IMG/VR virus record: IMGVR_UViG_3300037963_005058
Coordinates: 1 to 35,532 of that record
Strand: one strand, 5' to 3'
DNA: 35,532 nucleotides
Source: a virus
Below the pieces are notes generated by a model. That model worked only from the letters and a program-made list of their open reading frames with translations, did not search any database and was not told the origin of the DNA. Below, in pieces: positions 6,745 to 13,145 of the stretch. The position numbers and the translations under genes are program-made. Every line of letters starts with the position of its first letter. Position 1 is the first letter of the stretch.

Positions 6745-7110
6745 ATGGCAAAAGAACCACCTTTAGACCCACCAGATTATGATGGGCCAGAGCCAACAGA
6801 TGACGAATGGGTTGATTGGCGGCTCGGAGACCTCGACTATTTGGTTGAGGACGACAATGTTATCGAGGCCATCGACACTGTCTTGCGAACGGTCGGCGAG
6901 GCAATCAAGAACGGCAAAGACAACAAAGAGGATTTTGCTAAGGACATTGGGCAGTCTGTTATTGAGGCGGTCGAGCAGTATGTCAAAGACGGTGACCTCA
7001 GCGACTTTGTTGAAGACATGAAGCAGAAGGCTGCCGATGATTTCGTTGAGCCAGATGAGCCTGACTATGAGCCGTGCCATAGGTACTACGACGGCACCGG
7101 AAGGTACTAA
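6745..7110 (+). CDS. Acidic 121-aa hypothetical protein
   Basis: AAGGAG lies seven bases before ATG 6745, in the sequence GGAGCTAACC that recurs at other early leaders. The protein is strongly acidic. Its N-terminus is Pro/Asp/Glu-rich (PPLDPPDYDGPEP), a predicted helical core of about 80 residues follows, and the C-terminus is tyrosine-rich (HRYYDGTGRY). No family recognised. Small acidic phage early proteins can mimic DNA and block host enzymes, but nothing here proves that. A hairpin follows seven bases after the stop. Confidence 0.7.
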   Translation: MAKEPPLDPPDYDGPEPTDDEWVDWRLGDLDYLVEDDNVIEAIDTVLRTVGEAIKNGKDNKEDFAKDIGQSVIEAVEQYVKDGDLSDFVEDMKQKAADDFVEPDEPDYEPCHRYYDGTGRY

Positions 7111-7112
7111 CG

Positions 7113-7147
7113 AAAAAGGGGCCAAGGTTTTAACGCCTTGGCCCCTT
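7113..7147 (-). terminator. Hairpin terminator with a T-run on the minus strand
   Basis: The stem GGGGCCAAGG (7118-7127) pairs perfectly with CCTTGGCCCC (7136-7145) around an eight-base loop. Read on the - strand it is followed by TTTTT (7117-7113), the layout of an intrinsic terminator for leftward transcripts. On the + strand only TTC follows, so termination of the gene ending at 7110 would be weaker. It would stop read-through from the helicase operon before it runs antisense through the recombination genes. Confidence 0.7.
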
Positions 7148-7221
7148 CGAGCTAACCCAACCGCGCCAAGAGCGGCGCTGAAGGACATAAACATTTTACC
7201 ACTTAGTTGATGGGGATGTCA

Positions 7222-7800
7222 ATGTCTGATGCGCACCGCGACAGGATAATGAAAGCAATAGGAAAGTTTTATGCAAGAGCAGAGAAAGACCGCGACAGCA
7301 TGCAAGAAGCCTGGAAAAGTTCAGGTCCGAAAAAGAGGCGACGAGCAAAGTCCAATATCCCAACCGAGCGAGAGGAGCAGGTCAAGCTTGCCAAATACCT
7401 CGACAGCCTTGGACTGCTCTGGTGTCACGTTCCAAACGAAGGACACGGTGGTTACGGAAAAGGTGCAAAAATCAGAGGGGCCTCACTTAGAGCCCAAGGG
7501 CTTCGCAAGGGCGTACCCGATGTCCTCATCTTCAATCAGTGTTCGGTCGTCTCGGACAAAGAAGAACTACACCGTTCCGGTTGTGCGATTGAACTCAAGC
7601 GTCAAAAAGGTGGGCGGGTAAGTGAAGCCCAAAAGGAATGGTTGGAGGGCCTGCGCCGAGCGGGCTGGGTTGCAGAAGTGTGTAATGGTTTTGAAGAAGC
7701 GCAAAAATTAATTAGGGAGTTAGGTTATGAAAGAGAGTCCAAACAAAGGTGTGAAGCTTCTGCGGAAGTTCATGGAGAAAAAGAAAAAGAATCAAAATGA
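7222..7800 (+). CDS. VRR-NUC domain nuclease
   Basis: The start is ambiguous among ATG 7210, 7216 and 7222; GGGG at 7212-7215 best serves 7222. The 192-aa protein has a basic N-terminal arm (KKRRRAK) and a VRR-NUC nuclease core: Asp100 in GVPDVLIF, Glu124 and Lys126 in AIELKRQKGG, and Gln137 in SEAQKEWL. VRR-NUC proteins are PD-(D/E)xK nucleases, often structure-specific, and are frequent beside phage replication genes. The Lys/Glu-rich C-terminus overlaps the next gene by 74 bases. Before the start, 7149-7157 repeats the GAGCTAACC leader element, and a small GCGCC/GGCGC hairpin follows it. Confidence 0.9.
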   Translation: MSDAHRDRIMKAIGKFYARAEKDRDSMQEAWKSSGPKKRRRAKSNIPTEREEQVKLAKYLDSLGLLWCHVPNEGHGGYGKGAKIRGASLRAQGLRKGVPDVLIFNQCSVVSDKEELHRSGCAIELKRQKGGRVSEAQKEWLEGLRRAGWVAEVCNGFEEAQKLIRELGYERESKQRCEASAEVHGEKEKESK

Positions 7801-7939
7801 GATAAGCTACTTGGTGAACATATCGCCAGAGCACGCGTCTCGTTTGATGGCAGGGAAGTTTAAGCCGAGCTTAGAGCTTGCGGTTCTCTTTGAAACGCAT
7901 TGCGGAATTCCCCCGAGGGCTTGGCTAGAACGGGGTTGA
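7727..7939 (+). CDS. Small HTH (XRE/Cro-like) regulator
   Basis: This 70-aa protein is almost entirely one helix-turn-helix domain. The N-terminal helix is LLRKFMEKKKKN, the HTH covers about residues 22-44 (NQNEISYLVNISPEHASRLM) and the closing part is PSLELAVLFETHCGIPPRAWLE, typical of XRE-family proteins. GGGAG precedes ATG 7727 inside the nuclease gene. Its last 15 bases overlap the end of the convergent helicase gene. It is the only DNA-binding regulator recognised here, so it is the prime candidate to act at the repeated sites in the intergenic regions. Confidence 0.85.
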   Translation: MKESPNKGVKLLRKFMEKKKKNQNEISYLVNISPEHASRLMAGKFKPSLELAVLFETHCGIPPRAWLERG

Positions 7940-9310
7940 GTTAAAGTTGTCCCACTCAGCACGCACTTTTGTTTGAAGGTCGTAAGACGTGCCGCCCCTT
8001 GTTTTCTTTGGCTTGTATCCGTGCAGTCGCAGCTTTTTCGCCAGTCCTTTATTGCTCCCTGCTTTTCTCCCTGTCGCAATACAAAACTCTTTGAAGTCGT
8101 CGTACAGGTCAGCCAGCGGGCTCTCGCCTTTGGTGCAGCACGACAAGATAAAGTCTTTCACGGGGTCACTGTCTTGGTGCCACTGCTCGATTAGGTTAAG
8201 ATGCGATGCAGGCAGTGTATACTCACCGCGCCGCAATAATCTTGATGCGCCTTCAAGTGCCCAGTAAACGATAGCAGGGCGCTCTTTATCAATATCGTCC
8301 ATGATGTCAGCTTGGCTTCTGCGCTCAAGCGCATAGTCATTCGTAAAGCTTCGATTGAACGAGAAAACAAGGAAGCGCCGGAAGAATCCCGAGCTTGTGT
8401 CGGGGATAGCTGGCAGATTGTTGGCAGAGAACAGGTGTGAAGCTCTTGGGGTAAAAGTAAAAGGCGGTTGGTAAATAATGCGCCCTGAGATTCTATCGCC
8501 AGCAATGACCGACTTGAACATATCAGAAGCTTCAAGCGCCTTGTACTCCGGCAGCTCTGCAACAACATTCAGGCGGCTATCCCGCAACGTTGCTATTGTG
8601 TAATCGCTATCCCACTGCTTAGGGCTTGCACTTGTCACCTGCTCATCTGGAAAAAGAGATTCGACGGCTCGGCACAGCGCCGATTTGCCGTTGCCACCTG
8701 AACCGAGGAAGAGGCTTGCCCTTGCGAAATCAACGCCTTTGCCAATCAGAGCGCAGCCTACCCATTCCCGCAGTGCTTCAATTTTAGCCTCTTTATCAGC
8801 GTCGTTCTTCCAAAGAGAGTCAAGGAACTGCAACCACTTGACGGGCCTTTCCTGACTAAGTTCAAAGTCGTAGGACCAGGTGCATAAGTTATCCGGCGAG
8901 TGCTCTAAAAGCTCGCACCCATGCTCGTCCACTGTCCAGAATCCATCGAGAGCGGCGACGCCAGCCGGCACTTCATCGAGCATTCCGTCATGCTTTTTGT
9001 CATGAATCAGCAAGGTCGTTTCTGCAATTGATTTGGCTTTCGTCAGATTGACAGTCAAGCGCTTAGGCTTTTCGCCAGGAAGCCATAGGCCGTCAAAGAG
9101 AAGCGCCATGCTAATCAGGTCGTTGTGCTTAACGCGGTCCCAATAGATACCGTTAAAGATAAAGAGCGAGCCGTCTGAGCTTATCGCCTTAAACTGTTCC
9201 TCTTTATTTTCGAGTGTATCAATTAGAATTTTAGCAAGTACGGGATCAGACCCGCATTCAGGCTCGAGGCCCTCAAAAGAGTCCTCAACATAGAAGGTTA
9301 GCTCATTCAT
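7925..9310 (-). CDS. SF3/D5-type replicative helicase (phage P4-family primase C-terminus)
   Basis: I chose ATG 9310 (GGGG six bases upstream); a GTG at 9340 would add ten unlikely residues. The 461-aa protein has a D5_N-like N-terminal region, then Walker A GSGGNGKS (about 203-210), Walker B LNVVAELPE (about 247-255), the sensor segment HLFSANNLP (about 292-300) and the arginine finger GFFRR (about 308-312), followed by a winged-helix-like C-terminus. It unwinds DNA as a hexamer and is normally fused to or paired with a PrimPol, which here lies on the opposite strand at 5948. It is the last gene on the leftward early strand; the terminator at 7113-7147 lies downstream. Confidence 0.92.
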   Translation of the reverse strand: MNELTFYVEDSFEGLEPECGSDPVLAKILIDTLENKEEQFKAISSDGSLFIFNGIYWDRVKHNDLISMALLFDGLWLPGEKPKRLTVNLTKAKSIAETTLLIHDKKHDGMLDEVPAGVAALDGFWTVDEHGCELLEHSPDNLCTWSYDFELSQERPVKWLQFLDSLWKNDADKEAKIEALREWVGCALIGKGVDFARASLFLGSGGNGKSALCRAVESLFPDEQVTSASPKQWDSDYTIATLRDSRLNVVAELPEYKALEASDMFKSVIAGDRISGRIIYQPPFTFTPRASHLFSANNLPAIPDTSSGFFRRFLVFSFNRSFTNDYALERRSQADIMDDIDKERPAIVYWALEGASRLLRRGEYTLPASHLNLIEQWHQDSDPVKDFILSCCTKGESPLADLYDDFKEFCIATGRKAGSNKGLAKKLRLHGYKPKKTRGGTSYDLQTKVRAEWDNFNSTPF

Positions 9311-9386
9311 AATTTTCCCCAGCGCCGCGCAGCGCCCCACATTGAAATTGAGTTATTACGTTATAAGAATTTGACGCAAGCGTAAA

Positions 9387-9884
9387 CTATTGAACCGCGT
9401 TTATTGTGAGGGCTCCAATCCTGTTTTCGTTTTCTCCATAAATTTCAACAAGGTTCTCGAAGCCCTCGACGTAACCGTACATTGCCGCATCGGCTGCGCC
9501 CTTGTACCCGAAAAATGCATCAATGACCGGAAAGTCCTCATAAGAGGGGAAGGCAACTAAGCGAGAATCACCTGACATGAGACCGGCGTGATTTACCCCG
9601 ACCAGTTCCAGTCGGCTTGCGTCTCTGCGCTCAAACATGAACGTGACCCGAGAGGCTTCACGGCTATACAGAAATGTCCTCTCTTCCCAAACGAGTTTTA
9701 CGTTAATTGTGTCGATGTGCCGCGTTAGGCACGAAGTGCATTCCCAGACTTCTTGACGTGGGCTCGGGTAGTATCCCCGCGACACCTCGCACGGCTCGAC
9801 AAGCATAAGGTCAGAATTGTCGCAGTGGCGGCACGTCATGTTTAACTGCCAATCCGTGTACTTTTCACCGGTTAGCTCTGTCAT
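9387..9884 (-). CDS. 165-aa protein with an N-terminal zinc-ribbon-like motif
   Basis: Two Cys pairs, CRHC (18-21) and CTSC (about 49-52), fit a zinc ribbon. The remaining 110 residues look mixed alpha/beta (VTFMFERRDASRLELVGV and YGYVEGFENLVEIYG), with no family recognised. The start region carries GAGCTAACC twice, immediately before the ATG and again from codon 3. The gene sits four bases after the stop of the 59-aa gene. Function unknown; nucleic-acid binding through the ribbon is possible. Confidence 0.7.
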   Translation of the reverse strand: MTELTGEKYTDWQLNMTCRHCDNSDLMLVEPCEVSRGYYPSPRQEVWECTSCLTRHIDTINVKLVWEERTFLYSREASRVTFMFERRDASRLELVGVNHAGLMSGDSRLVAFPSYEDFPVIDAFFGYKGAADAAMYGYVEGFENLVEIYGENENRIGALTINAVQ

Positions 9885-9887
9885 TGG

Positions 9888-10067
9888 TTAGCTCTCTTTC
9901 TTTGTTGGAAATGTCCAGTCAATCCACTCTTGAACGTGCTCGCCATGTTTCGCGCAGTAGCGTCGAATTAAGATTCTGTTTTGCTCGACGTTGCTATCGA
10001 GCCACTCAACATGCCCATGAACGGGGTGCGAGATTGTTGTTGTCCTGTTTTGAATTCTGCCTTTCAT
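9888..10067 (-). CDS. 59-aa hypothetical early protein
   Basis: I chose ATG 10067 because TGAGGTGA directly upstream is a near-perfect SD; an upstream TTG would add five residues. The upstream gene's stop sits in this ribosome site, so translation is coupled. The protein is mixed and moderately basic, with several histidines (ISHPVHGHVEW, CAKHGEHVQEW), one cysteine and two Trp-containing segments. No family recognised. Confidence 0.65.
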   Translation of the reverse strand: MKGRIQNRTTTISHPVHGHVEWLDSNVEQNRILIRRYCAKHGEHVQEWIDWTFPTKKES

Positions 10068-10074
10068 GTTCACC

Positions 10075-10500
10075 TCAATCAATAAAACAGCCGTCGAGCG
10101 GCTCGCCGTTGGAGTCTACAGGTCGATTATACTCACCTGAATCAAAAGCCAGGTCCCCGTCAGTCCATACTTTTTGGGCGGCGTCGTACTTAAGCGTGTA
10201 TCCGTCCGACGTTCTGAATGCTCGCGTGGCTGGTTTCATTGTCGGACCGAAAACGTCGGCCCTATCCTTGGTGACCATGATAGCCCCCGGCCCGTTAAGC
10301 TCCGGGTCAGCGGCGATAAAGACCTGAGTGCCATCGTCCAGAACGAGGACAAGAGAAGCACAACGCCAGCCGTGCCGCTCCCGCTCTTCGTCTGTCTGAT
10401 ATCGAACCCGCGTAATCGTGCGCCCCTCAAGACTGCCCTTTGCTGCTGGGTTCTTAAATTCGTCCTGATAGTTTTGATATATCGCATCTAGGTAATTCAT
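10075..10500 (-). CDS. 141-aa hypothetical early protein
   Basis: ATG 10500 has AAGGGGG upstream and overlaps the stop of the 46-aa gene (ATGA). The protein has an N-terminal helix (NYLDAIYQNYQDEF) and then a beta-rich domain with repeated short strands (LVLVLDDGTQVFIAADPELN and SDGYTLKYDAAQKVW). I do not recognise the family. It is part of a four-gene operon (10975 to 9888) with overlapping starts and stops driven by the promoter at 11008-11037. Confidence 0.7.
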   Translation of the reverse strand: MNYLDAIYQNYQDEFKNPAAKGSLEGRTITRVRYQTDEERERHGWRCASLVLVLDDGTQVFIAADPELNGPGAIMVTKDRADVFGPTMKPATRAFRTSDGYTLKYDAAQKVWTDGDLAFDSGEYNRPVDSNGEPLDGCFID

Positions 10501-10637
10501 GATTCGCCCCCTTGACCCGAAAGGGCCGCCTGAAGTTTTAAGTCAGCATACCGCCGGTTGAGACAATCAACGAAGCACTCGCTAATTCTGCTCTCTGACA
10601 TCCATGTAAGAACAAGTAGTTTAAAGTCCTGCTTCAT
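10497..10637 (-). CDS. 46-aa early protein
   Basis: ATG 10637 overlaps the previous stop (ATGA), and its own TGA overlaps the next ATG (ATGA), so it forms a perfectly coupled link between two genes. GGGGGTGA lies upstream as ribosome site. The predicted protein has a hydrophobic beginning (FKLLVLTWM), two cysteines and a Gly/Ser tail, and no recognised family. The double overlap is strong evidence that this short frame is translated. Confidence 0.65.
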   Translation of the reverse strand: MKQDFKLLVLTWMSESRISECFVDCLNRRYADLKLQAALSGQGGES

Positions 10638-10975
10638 GCCGTCACCCCCGCCAAAACCGAATCAACAAACTTCATGACGAGATGCATACCTTCCGCCGAG
10701 ACTGACCACCCAGGGACACCGCCCTGAAGGTCAAGGCCATAGGGTCCGGGGTGCTTTGGGCCGTACTTGTCGCTTTTAAGCGTATCAATATAGTACCGGC
10801 TCACGAATTGAGGGTTGCGCCCTTCATGAACGCGGCTCTCGTCGTAAAACTCGACCATTGGGTCACGGTCATTGACGATAGAGTTTGAACGGCCGTAAGT
10901 GTCGCCGGTGAGAATGACCTGAATGCCCCAAGGGCGACCCGAAACAGGGTCAACAATTGTTCCAGATTTTAACAT
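10634..10975 (-). CDS. 113-aa hypothetical early protein
   Basis: AAAGGAC precedes ATG 10975 and a sigma70-like promoter lies about 33 bases upstream. The protein contains GIQVILTGDTYGRSNSIVND, an aromatic centre (MVEFYDESRVHEGRNPQFVS) and a helical C-terminus. It is polar, with no membrane segment or metal motif. It heads the operon 10975 to 9888 and perhaps read-through to 9387. No family recognised. Confidence 0.7.
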   Translation of the reverse strand: MLKSGTIVDPVSGRPWGIQVILTGDTYGRSNSIVNDRDPMVEFYDESRVHEGRNPQFVSRYYIDTLKSDKYGPKHPGPYGLDLQGGVPGWSVSAEGMHLVMKFVDSVLAGVTA

Positions 10976-11007
10976 GATTTGTCCTTTGTTAAAGTTAGCT
11001 CGAAGTT

Positions 11008-11037
11008 ATTCTATTATGTGGTTGATGGTTGCGTCAA
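11008..11037 (-). promoter_or_regulatory. Early sigma70-type promoter
   Basis: Minus strand: TTGACG (11037-11032), an 18-base spacer, TAGAAT (11013-11008). Six bases later the leader element GAGCTAACT begins at 11001, the expected transcription start. The next gene starts at 10975. Confidence 0.7.
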
Positions 11038-11045
11038 TTCTTAAA

Positions 11046-11120
11046 TCAAAAACATAACGCGATGATTAGCAGCCAATAGCCGGCAATCGTTAGAATTATC
11101 CAGTCGATTAGTTCTTTCAT
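11046..11120 (-). CDS. 24-aa hydrophobic membrane peptide
   Basis: A very short frame starts at ATG 11120, with AGGGGG (overlapping the preceding gene's TAG) five bases upstream. After MKELIDW, nearly all residues to the stop form one transmembrane helix (IILTIAGYWLLIIALCF). Strong ribosome site, coupling and clear helix support it despite its size. Comparable tiny phage membrane peptides modulate host membrane proteins or lysis, but the role here is unknown. Confidence 0.45.
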   Translation of the reverse strand: MKELIDWIILTIAGYWLLIIALCF

Positions 11121-11129
11121 AGTTGCCCC

Positions 11130-11522
11130 CTAATTTTTAAGTTGGTCTGAGAACCAGTTCAGGAAATTGATATCCTCGGATAGCTTGCCCTGAATATGAA
11201 CGGATAGCGTCCTATCTTCACCAGTTGCATAGTCGGTTGTTTCAGGGTGACTTGAAAACCAACAACCTGAATGGACCTCGCTTGAACTGCACTCAACGAT
11301 TCCAAGATTGCGGCAAGTGTCCAGAATTGATTCAAGGTCGTCGGTCACTTCATAGTCACCTGGATTTTTCTTGATGTCGGCAAGTGTTTCTTCGTCCCGA
11401 GTCGAATATTCCCACGGGTCAAGATAAAAGCCAGTATCAGAGAAGTCGCCATGTTCGGCAGACTCAGGGGTTGTTTTTGAATAGGTAAATGAAACAGTGA
11501 CCTGCTTTTCTAAGTCGTACAT
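11130..11522 (-). CDS. Acidic 130-aa hypothetical early protein
   Basis: CAGGAGAAATC precedes ATG 11522, and a leader with GAGCTAACC lies at 11547-11539. The protein is strongly acidic (DEETLADIKKNPGDYEVTDD), with three cysteines and no recognised domain. It looks like an alpha/beta protein with N-terminal strands (KQVTVSFTYSKT). Acidic early proteins can act as DNA mimics against host nucleases or polymerases; that is speculation. The 75 bases before its leader hold a TTCAGG/CCTGAA hairpin (11555-11574). Confidence 0.65.
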   Translation of the reverse strand: MYDLEKQVTVSFTYSKTTPESAEHGDFSDTGFYLDPWEYSTRDEETLADIKKNPGDYEVTDDLESILDTCRNLGIVECSSSEVHSGCWFSSHPETTDYATGEDRTLSVHIQGKLSEDINFLNWFSDQLKN

Positions 11523-11597
11523 GATTTCTCCTGGTTTGGGTTAGCTCAACTCATTATTCAGGCCCGCCAACCTGAAGCTGACGGGACTGGTAAGGGG

Positions 11598-11879
11598 TCA
11601 AAGCTGTTTGTCTGAATCCCACTCGCCCATGATGATTACACCAGCGTCGCAATTAATCCCGGCAACGTTCCAACCCTCCGAGAGTAGGTAATTGACCGCA
11701 ACTTCAACCGCGTGCCCGAATTCATAATCGTAGGGGATAGTCTTAGAGCGATTGAACCGCTTGTCTATTAGCTTCACGCGGCTGCCTTTAGTGTTAGTTG
11801 GTCCAAGATACTTGAAGCTCAAAATACGGGTAGACATCCCTGTAATTTCCTTCACCTTGCGATAGTTTTCCGTTCTCAT
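11598..11879 (-). CDS. 93-aa hypothetical early protein
   Basis: ATG 11879 overlaps the previous stop (ATGA) and has AAAGGGG upstream; an internal ATG at 11837 is less likely. The centre, GSRVKLIDKRFNRSKTIPYD, followed by AVEVAVNYLLSEGWNVAGIN, is a pattern I recall from small phage proteins of unknown function. It appears to be one small alpha/beta domain. The 75-base gap after it contains the hairpin and GAGCTAACC leader of the following gene. Confidence 0.72.
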   Translation of the reverse strand: MRTENYRKVKEITGMSTRILSFKYLGPTNTKGSRVKLIDKRFNRSKTIPYDYEFGHAVEVAVNYLLSEGWNVAGINCDAGVIIMGEWDSDKQL

Positions 11880-12175
11880 ATCAAACCCCTTTCATGTGCG
11901 ATTCCTGTAATTAAAAGACGAAGTTTAGAACCCGCATTGCCGCGAGGCTTCAGACCTTTTGCGTATGGCAACCCGAGTGATTCCATAACGCTCGAAATGT
12001 TCTGACACTTAGACTCATATGAACCCGCAGAGCGGACCTTGTACTTTTCAGCAAGTGCTTTGTATGCTGCTTTCTTTGCCGGTTTTATGCCAGCGCGGTC
12101 GGCTTCAATGAAGCGGAAATACATTGCGATAGTGTCCCGCAATTCGGAATCACTATATGGAGTTGGTTTCGACAT
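11876..12175 (-). CDS. 99-aa protein with an N-terminal-type domain seen in nuclease proteins
   Basis: This is the first gene of the operon from the promoter at 12212-12240, with GAGGAC as ribosome site. The protein is a helical, basic domain; SAGSYESKCQNISSVMESLG resembles from memory the R-K-GS-E-K-QNIS segment found at the N-terminus of some HNH-endonuclease and McrBC-like proteins, here without any nuclease part. A DNA-recognition function would fit. No catalytic residues seen. Confidence 0.7.
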   Translation of the reverse strand: MSKPTPYSDSELRDTIAMYFRFIEADRAGIKPAKKAAYKALAEKYKVRSAGSYESKCQNISSVMESLGLPYAKGLKPRGNAGSKLRLLITGIAHERGLI

Positions 12176-12211
12176 AGATTGTCCTCATTGGTTAAAGGTT
12201 AGCTCCCCACC

Positions 12212-12240
12212 ATTGTAGAGGATTTAATTTATGACGTCAA
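12212..12240 (-). promoter_or_regulatory. Early sigma70-type promoter
   Basis: Minus strand: TTGACG (12240-12235), an exact 17-base spacer, TACAAT (12217-12212). Six bases later GAGCTAACC (12205-12197) begins at the expected start site. TGACGTCA (12239-12232) is a palindrome overlapping the -35 box and may be an operator. Confidence 0.78.
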
Positions 12241-12259
12241 CATCATGAAGATAGATGTT

Positions 12260-12505
12260 ATTTGCTCCACCCTTACTTCACATTTGCTCCACCGAAGTGT
12301 GGAGATGGTGACGCAAATTGCAGCAAATTTTAGCCATCTCCACGGCGTAAGTGCCTGCAAAGCATAAAAAATACGGCAAAAGGGTGACGATTGCAGCAAA
12401 TTATAAACAAACTTTTATATTTCAAATAAAAGAGCTAAGTACCTGTAATTAGGTAGAGGCATATATAGATATAAGTTTGGGCGAAAATTTGTTGCAATCT
12501 CCACC
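12260..12505. other. Candidate replication origin: iteron-like repeats beside an AT-rich tract
   Basis: ATTTGCTCCACC occurs at 12260 and 12282, two helical turns apart. ATTGCAGCAAATT occurs at 12317 and 12390, each 3' of a GGTGACG. A related inverted copy (ATTTGTTGCAATCTCCACC) ends at 12505. GTGGAGATGG (12299-12308) and CCATCTCCAC (12334-12343) form a perfect 10-bp inverted repeat around the first GGTGACG copy. Bases 12400-12480 are very AT-rich, like an unwinding element. No gene was found here on either strand. An iteron origin fits a PrimPol/SF3-helicase phage, but an operator array is the alternative. Confidence 0.45.
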
Positions 12506-12576
12506 AGCTGATCACGTCGGAAAAAAATGCCTTGAAAAAGTACGTTTTTGGAGGGAATGATTTAGTAACGTTACCG

Positions 12577-12626
12577 CCCTTTGAGCATGTGAAAGAGAAT
12601 CAAAGGGCTATTGCATGCTCAAGGGG
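12577..12626. repeat. Two mutually exclusive hairpins sharing one arm
   Basis: CCCTTTGAGCATG (12577-12589) can pair with CATGCTCAAGGGG (12614-12626), 13 pairs with one G-U. Its first eight bases can instead pair perfectly with TCAAAGGG (12600-12607). A 10-bp palindrome GTAACGTTAC (12565-12574) lies just upstream. No T-run follows. Confidence 0.5.
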
Positions 12627-12635
12627 CTTCCTTCG

Positions 12636-12729
12636 TCCCGAATCAAGTCCTGAATATGTCTTGAATGAGTCTTGAATGAGATTAAGTCCTGAATAGAGCC
12701 GGCCGGCGCTGTTTCAAGTCCTGAATGAG
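12636..12729 (+). repeat. Direct repeats of an 11-base unit (TCYTGAATGAG)
   Basis: Degenerate copies begin at 12636, 12648, 12659, 12670, 12687 and 12719. The 12659 and 12670 copies are identical and in tandem; spacing of the first four is 11-12 bases, about one helical turn. The core TCCTGAATGA also occurs inverted at 13680-13689. The look is of a protein-binding array, either origin-linked or an operator. Confidence 0.55.
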
Positions 12730-12753
12730 ATGATTCGGTGTCGATTTTTGGGC

Positions 12754-12781
12754 AAAAAAAAGCCCCGGACAATGCCGAGGC
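12754..12781 (-). terminator. Intrinsic terminator of the 13537-12804 operon
   Basis: On the minus strand GCCTCGG (12781-12775) and CCGGGGC (12768-12762) form a 7-bp stem with one G-U pair and a six-base loop, followed by eight T residues (12761-12754). It lies 22 bases after the end of the leftward gene at 12804. Confidence 0.88.
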
Positions 12782-12803
12782 TCGTTTCGTTGGTGGGTTT
12801 GGG

Positions 12804-13145
12804 TTATCCGCGTAAGATATATGTTCCTATCTGATAGGTGTCGCCATCCTCTGAAATCCTGATAACAACCCCGGACCATGCCGAGTCTGATACTCGACCG
12901 TGCCAGCCATCAAAAGGCGACTCTTCAGTGCCCCCGGTTGCACGCTCAATACCTGCCATAAAAAACGGTCCAAACCGAGTAAAGTCAGAAATGTGATACC
13001 AGTGCCCCTTGTACTTCAAGAAACTTCCGGACGATTGTTCCTCGGCGGTCAGGTAATCAAATTGCCACTTCAGAACACTCATTGGAACCTCATAACCTGT
13101 TACGAATTGGTGGGCGTGATTGTTAGTGATTATTTCTAATCTCAT
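12804..13145 (-). CDS. 113-aa hypothetical early protein
   Basis: I chose ATG 13145, which overlaps the previous stop (ATGA) and has GGAG seven bases upstream; a start farther upstream would overlap the preceding gene extensively. The protein is aromatic-rich, with KWQFDYLTAEEQ, FLKYKGHWYHISDFTRFG and DSAWSGVVIRISEDGDTYQI; the last resembles a recurring beta-rich motif of uncharacterised phage proteins. There is no membrane segment. It is the second and last gene of a short operon that ends at the terminator 12754-12781. Confidence 0.72.
   Translation of the reverse strand: MRLEIITNNHAHQFVTGYEVPMSVLKWQFDYLTAEEQSSGSFLKYKGHWYHISDFTRFGPFFMAGIERATGGTEESPFDGWHGRVSDSAWSGVVIRISEDGDTYQIGTYILRG

Noticed and set aside
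9341-9386. Promoter for the helicase gene in the gap upstream
   Set aside because: TTTACG and TAACGT at 17 bases are present on the - strand, but both boxes are poor and the leader lacks the shared start element.
11539-11583. Promoter before the gene at 11522 by analogy with the other GAGCTAACC leaders
   Set aside because: The position of the -10 holds GAATAA and no acceptable -35 lies at 16-18 bases, so only the leader element and hairpin are noted.
12246-12368. 40-codon + strand frame through the iteron region
   Set aside because: No ribosome site upstream, and the sequence is explained by the repeats.
12698-12707. GC-rich palindrome GCCGGCCGGC as a functional site
   Set aside because: Isolated and short, with no second copy noticed and no link to a gene; could be chance.
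12636-12729. CRISPR array reading of the short direct repeats
   Set aside because: Units are 11 bases, degenerate and mostly without spacers, and no cas genes are present.
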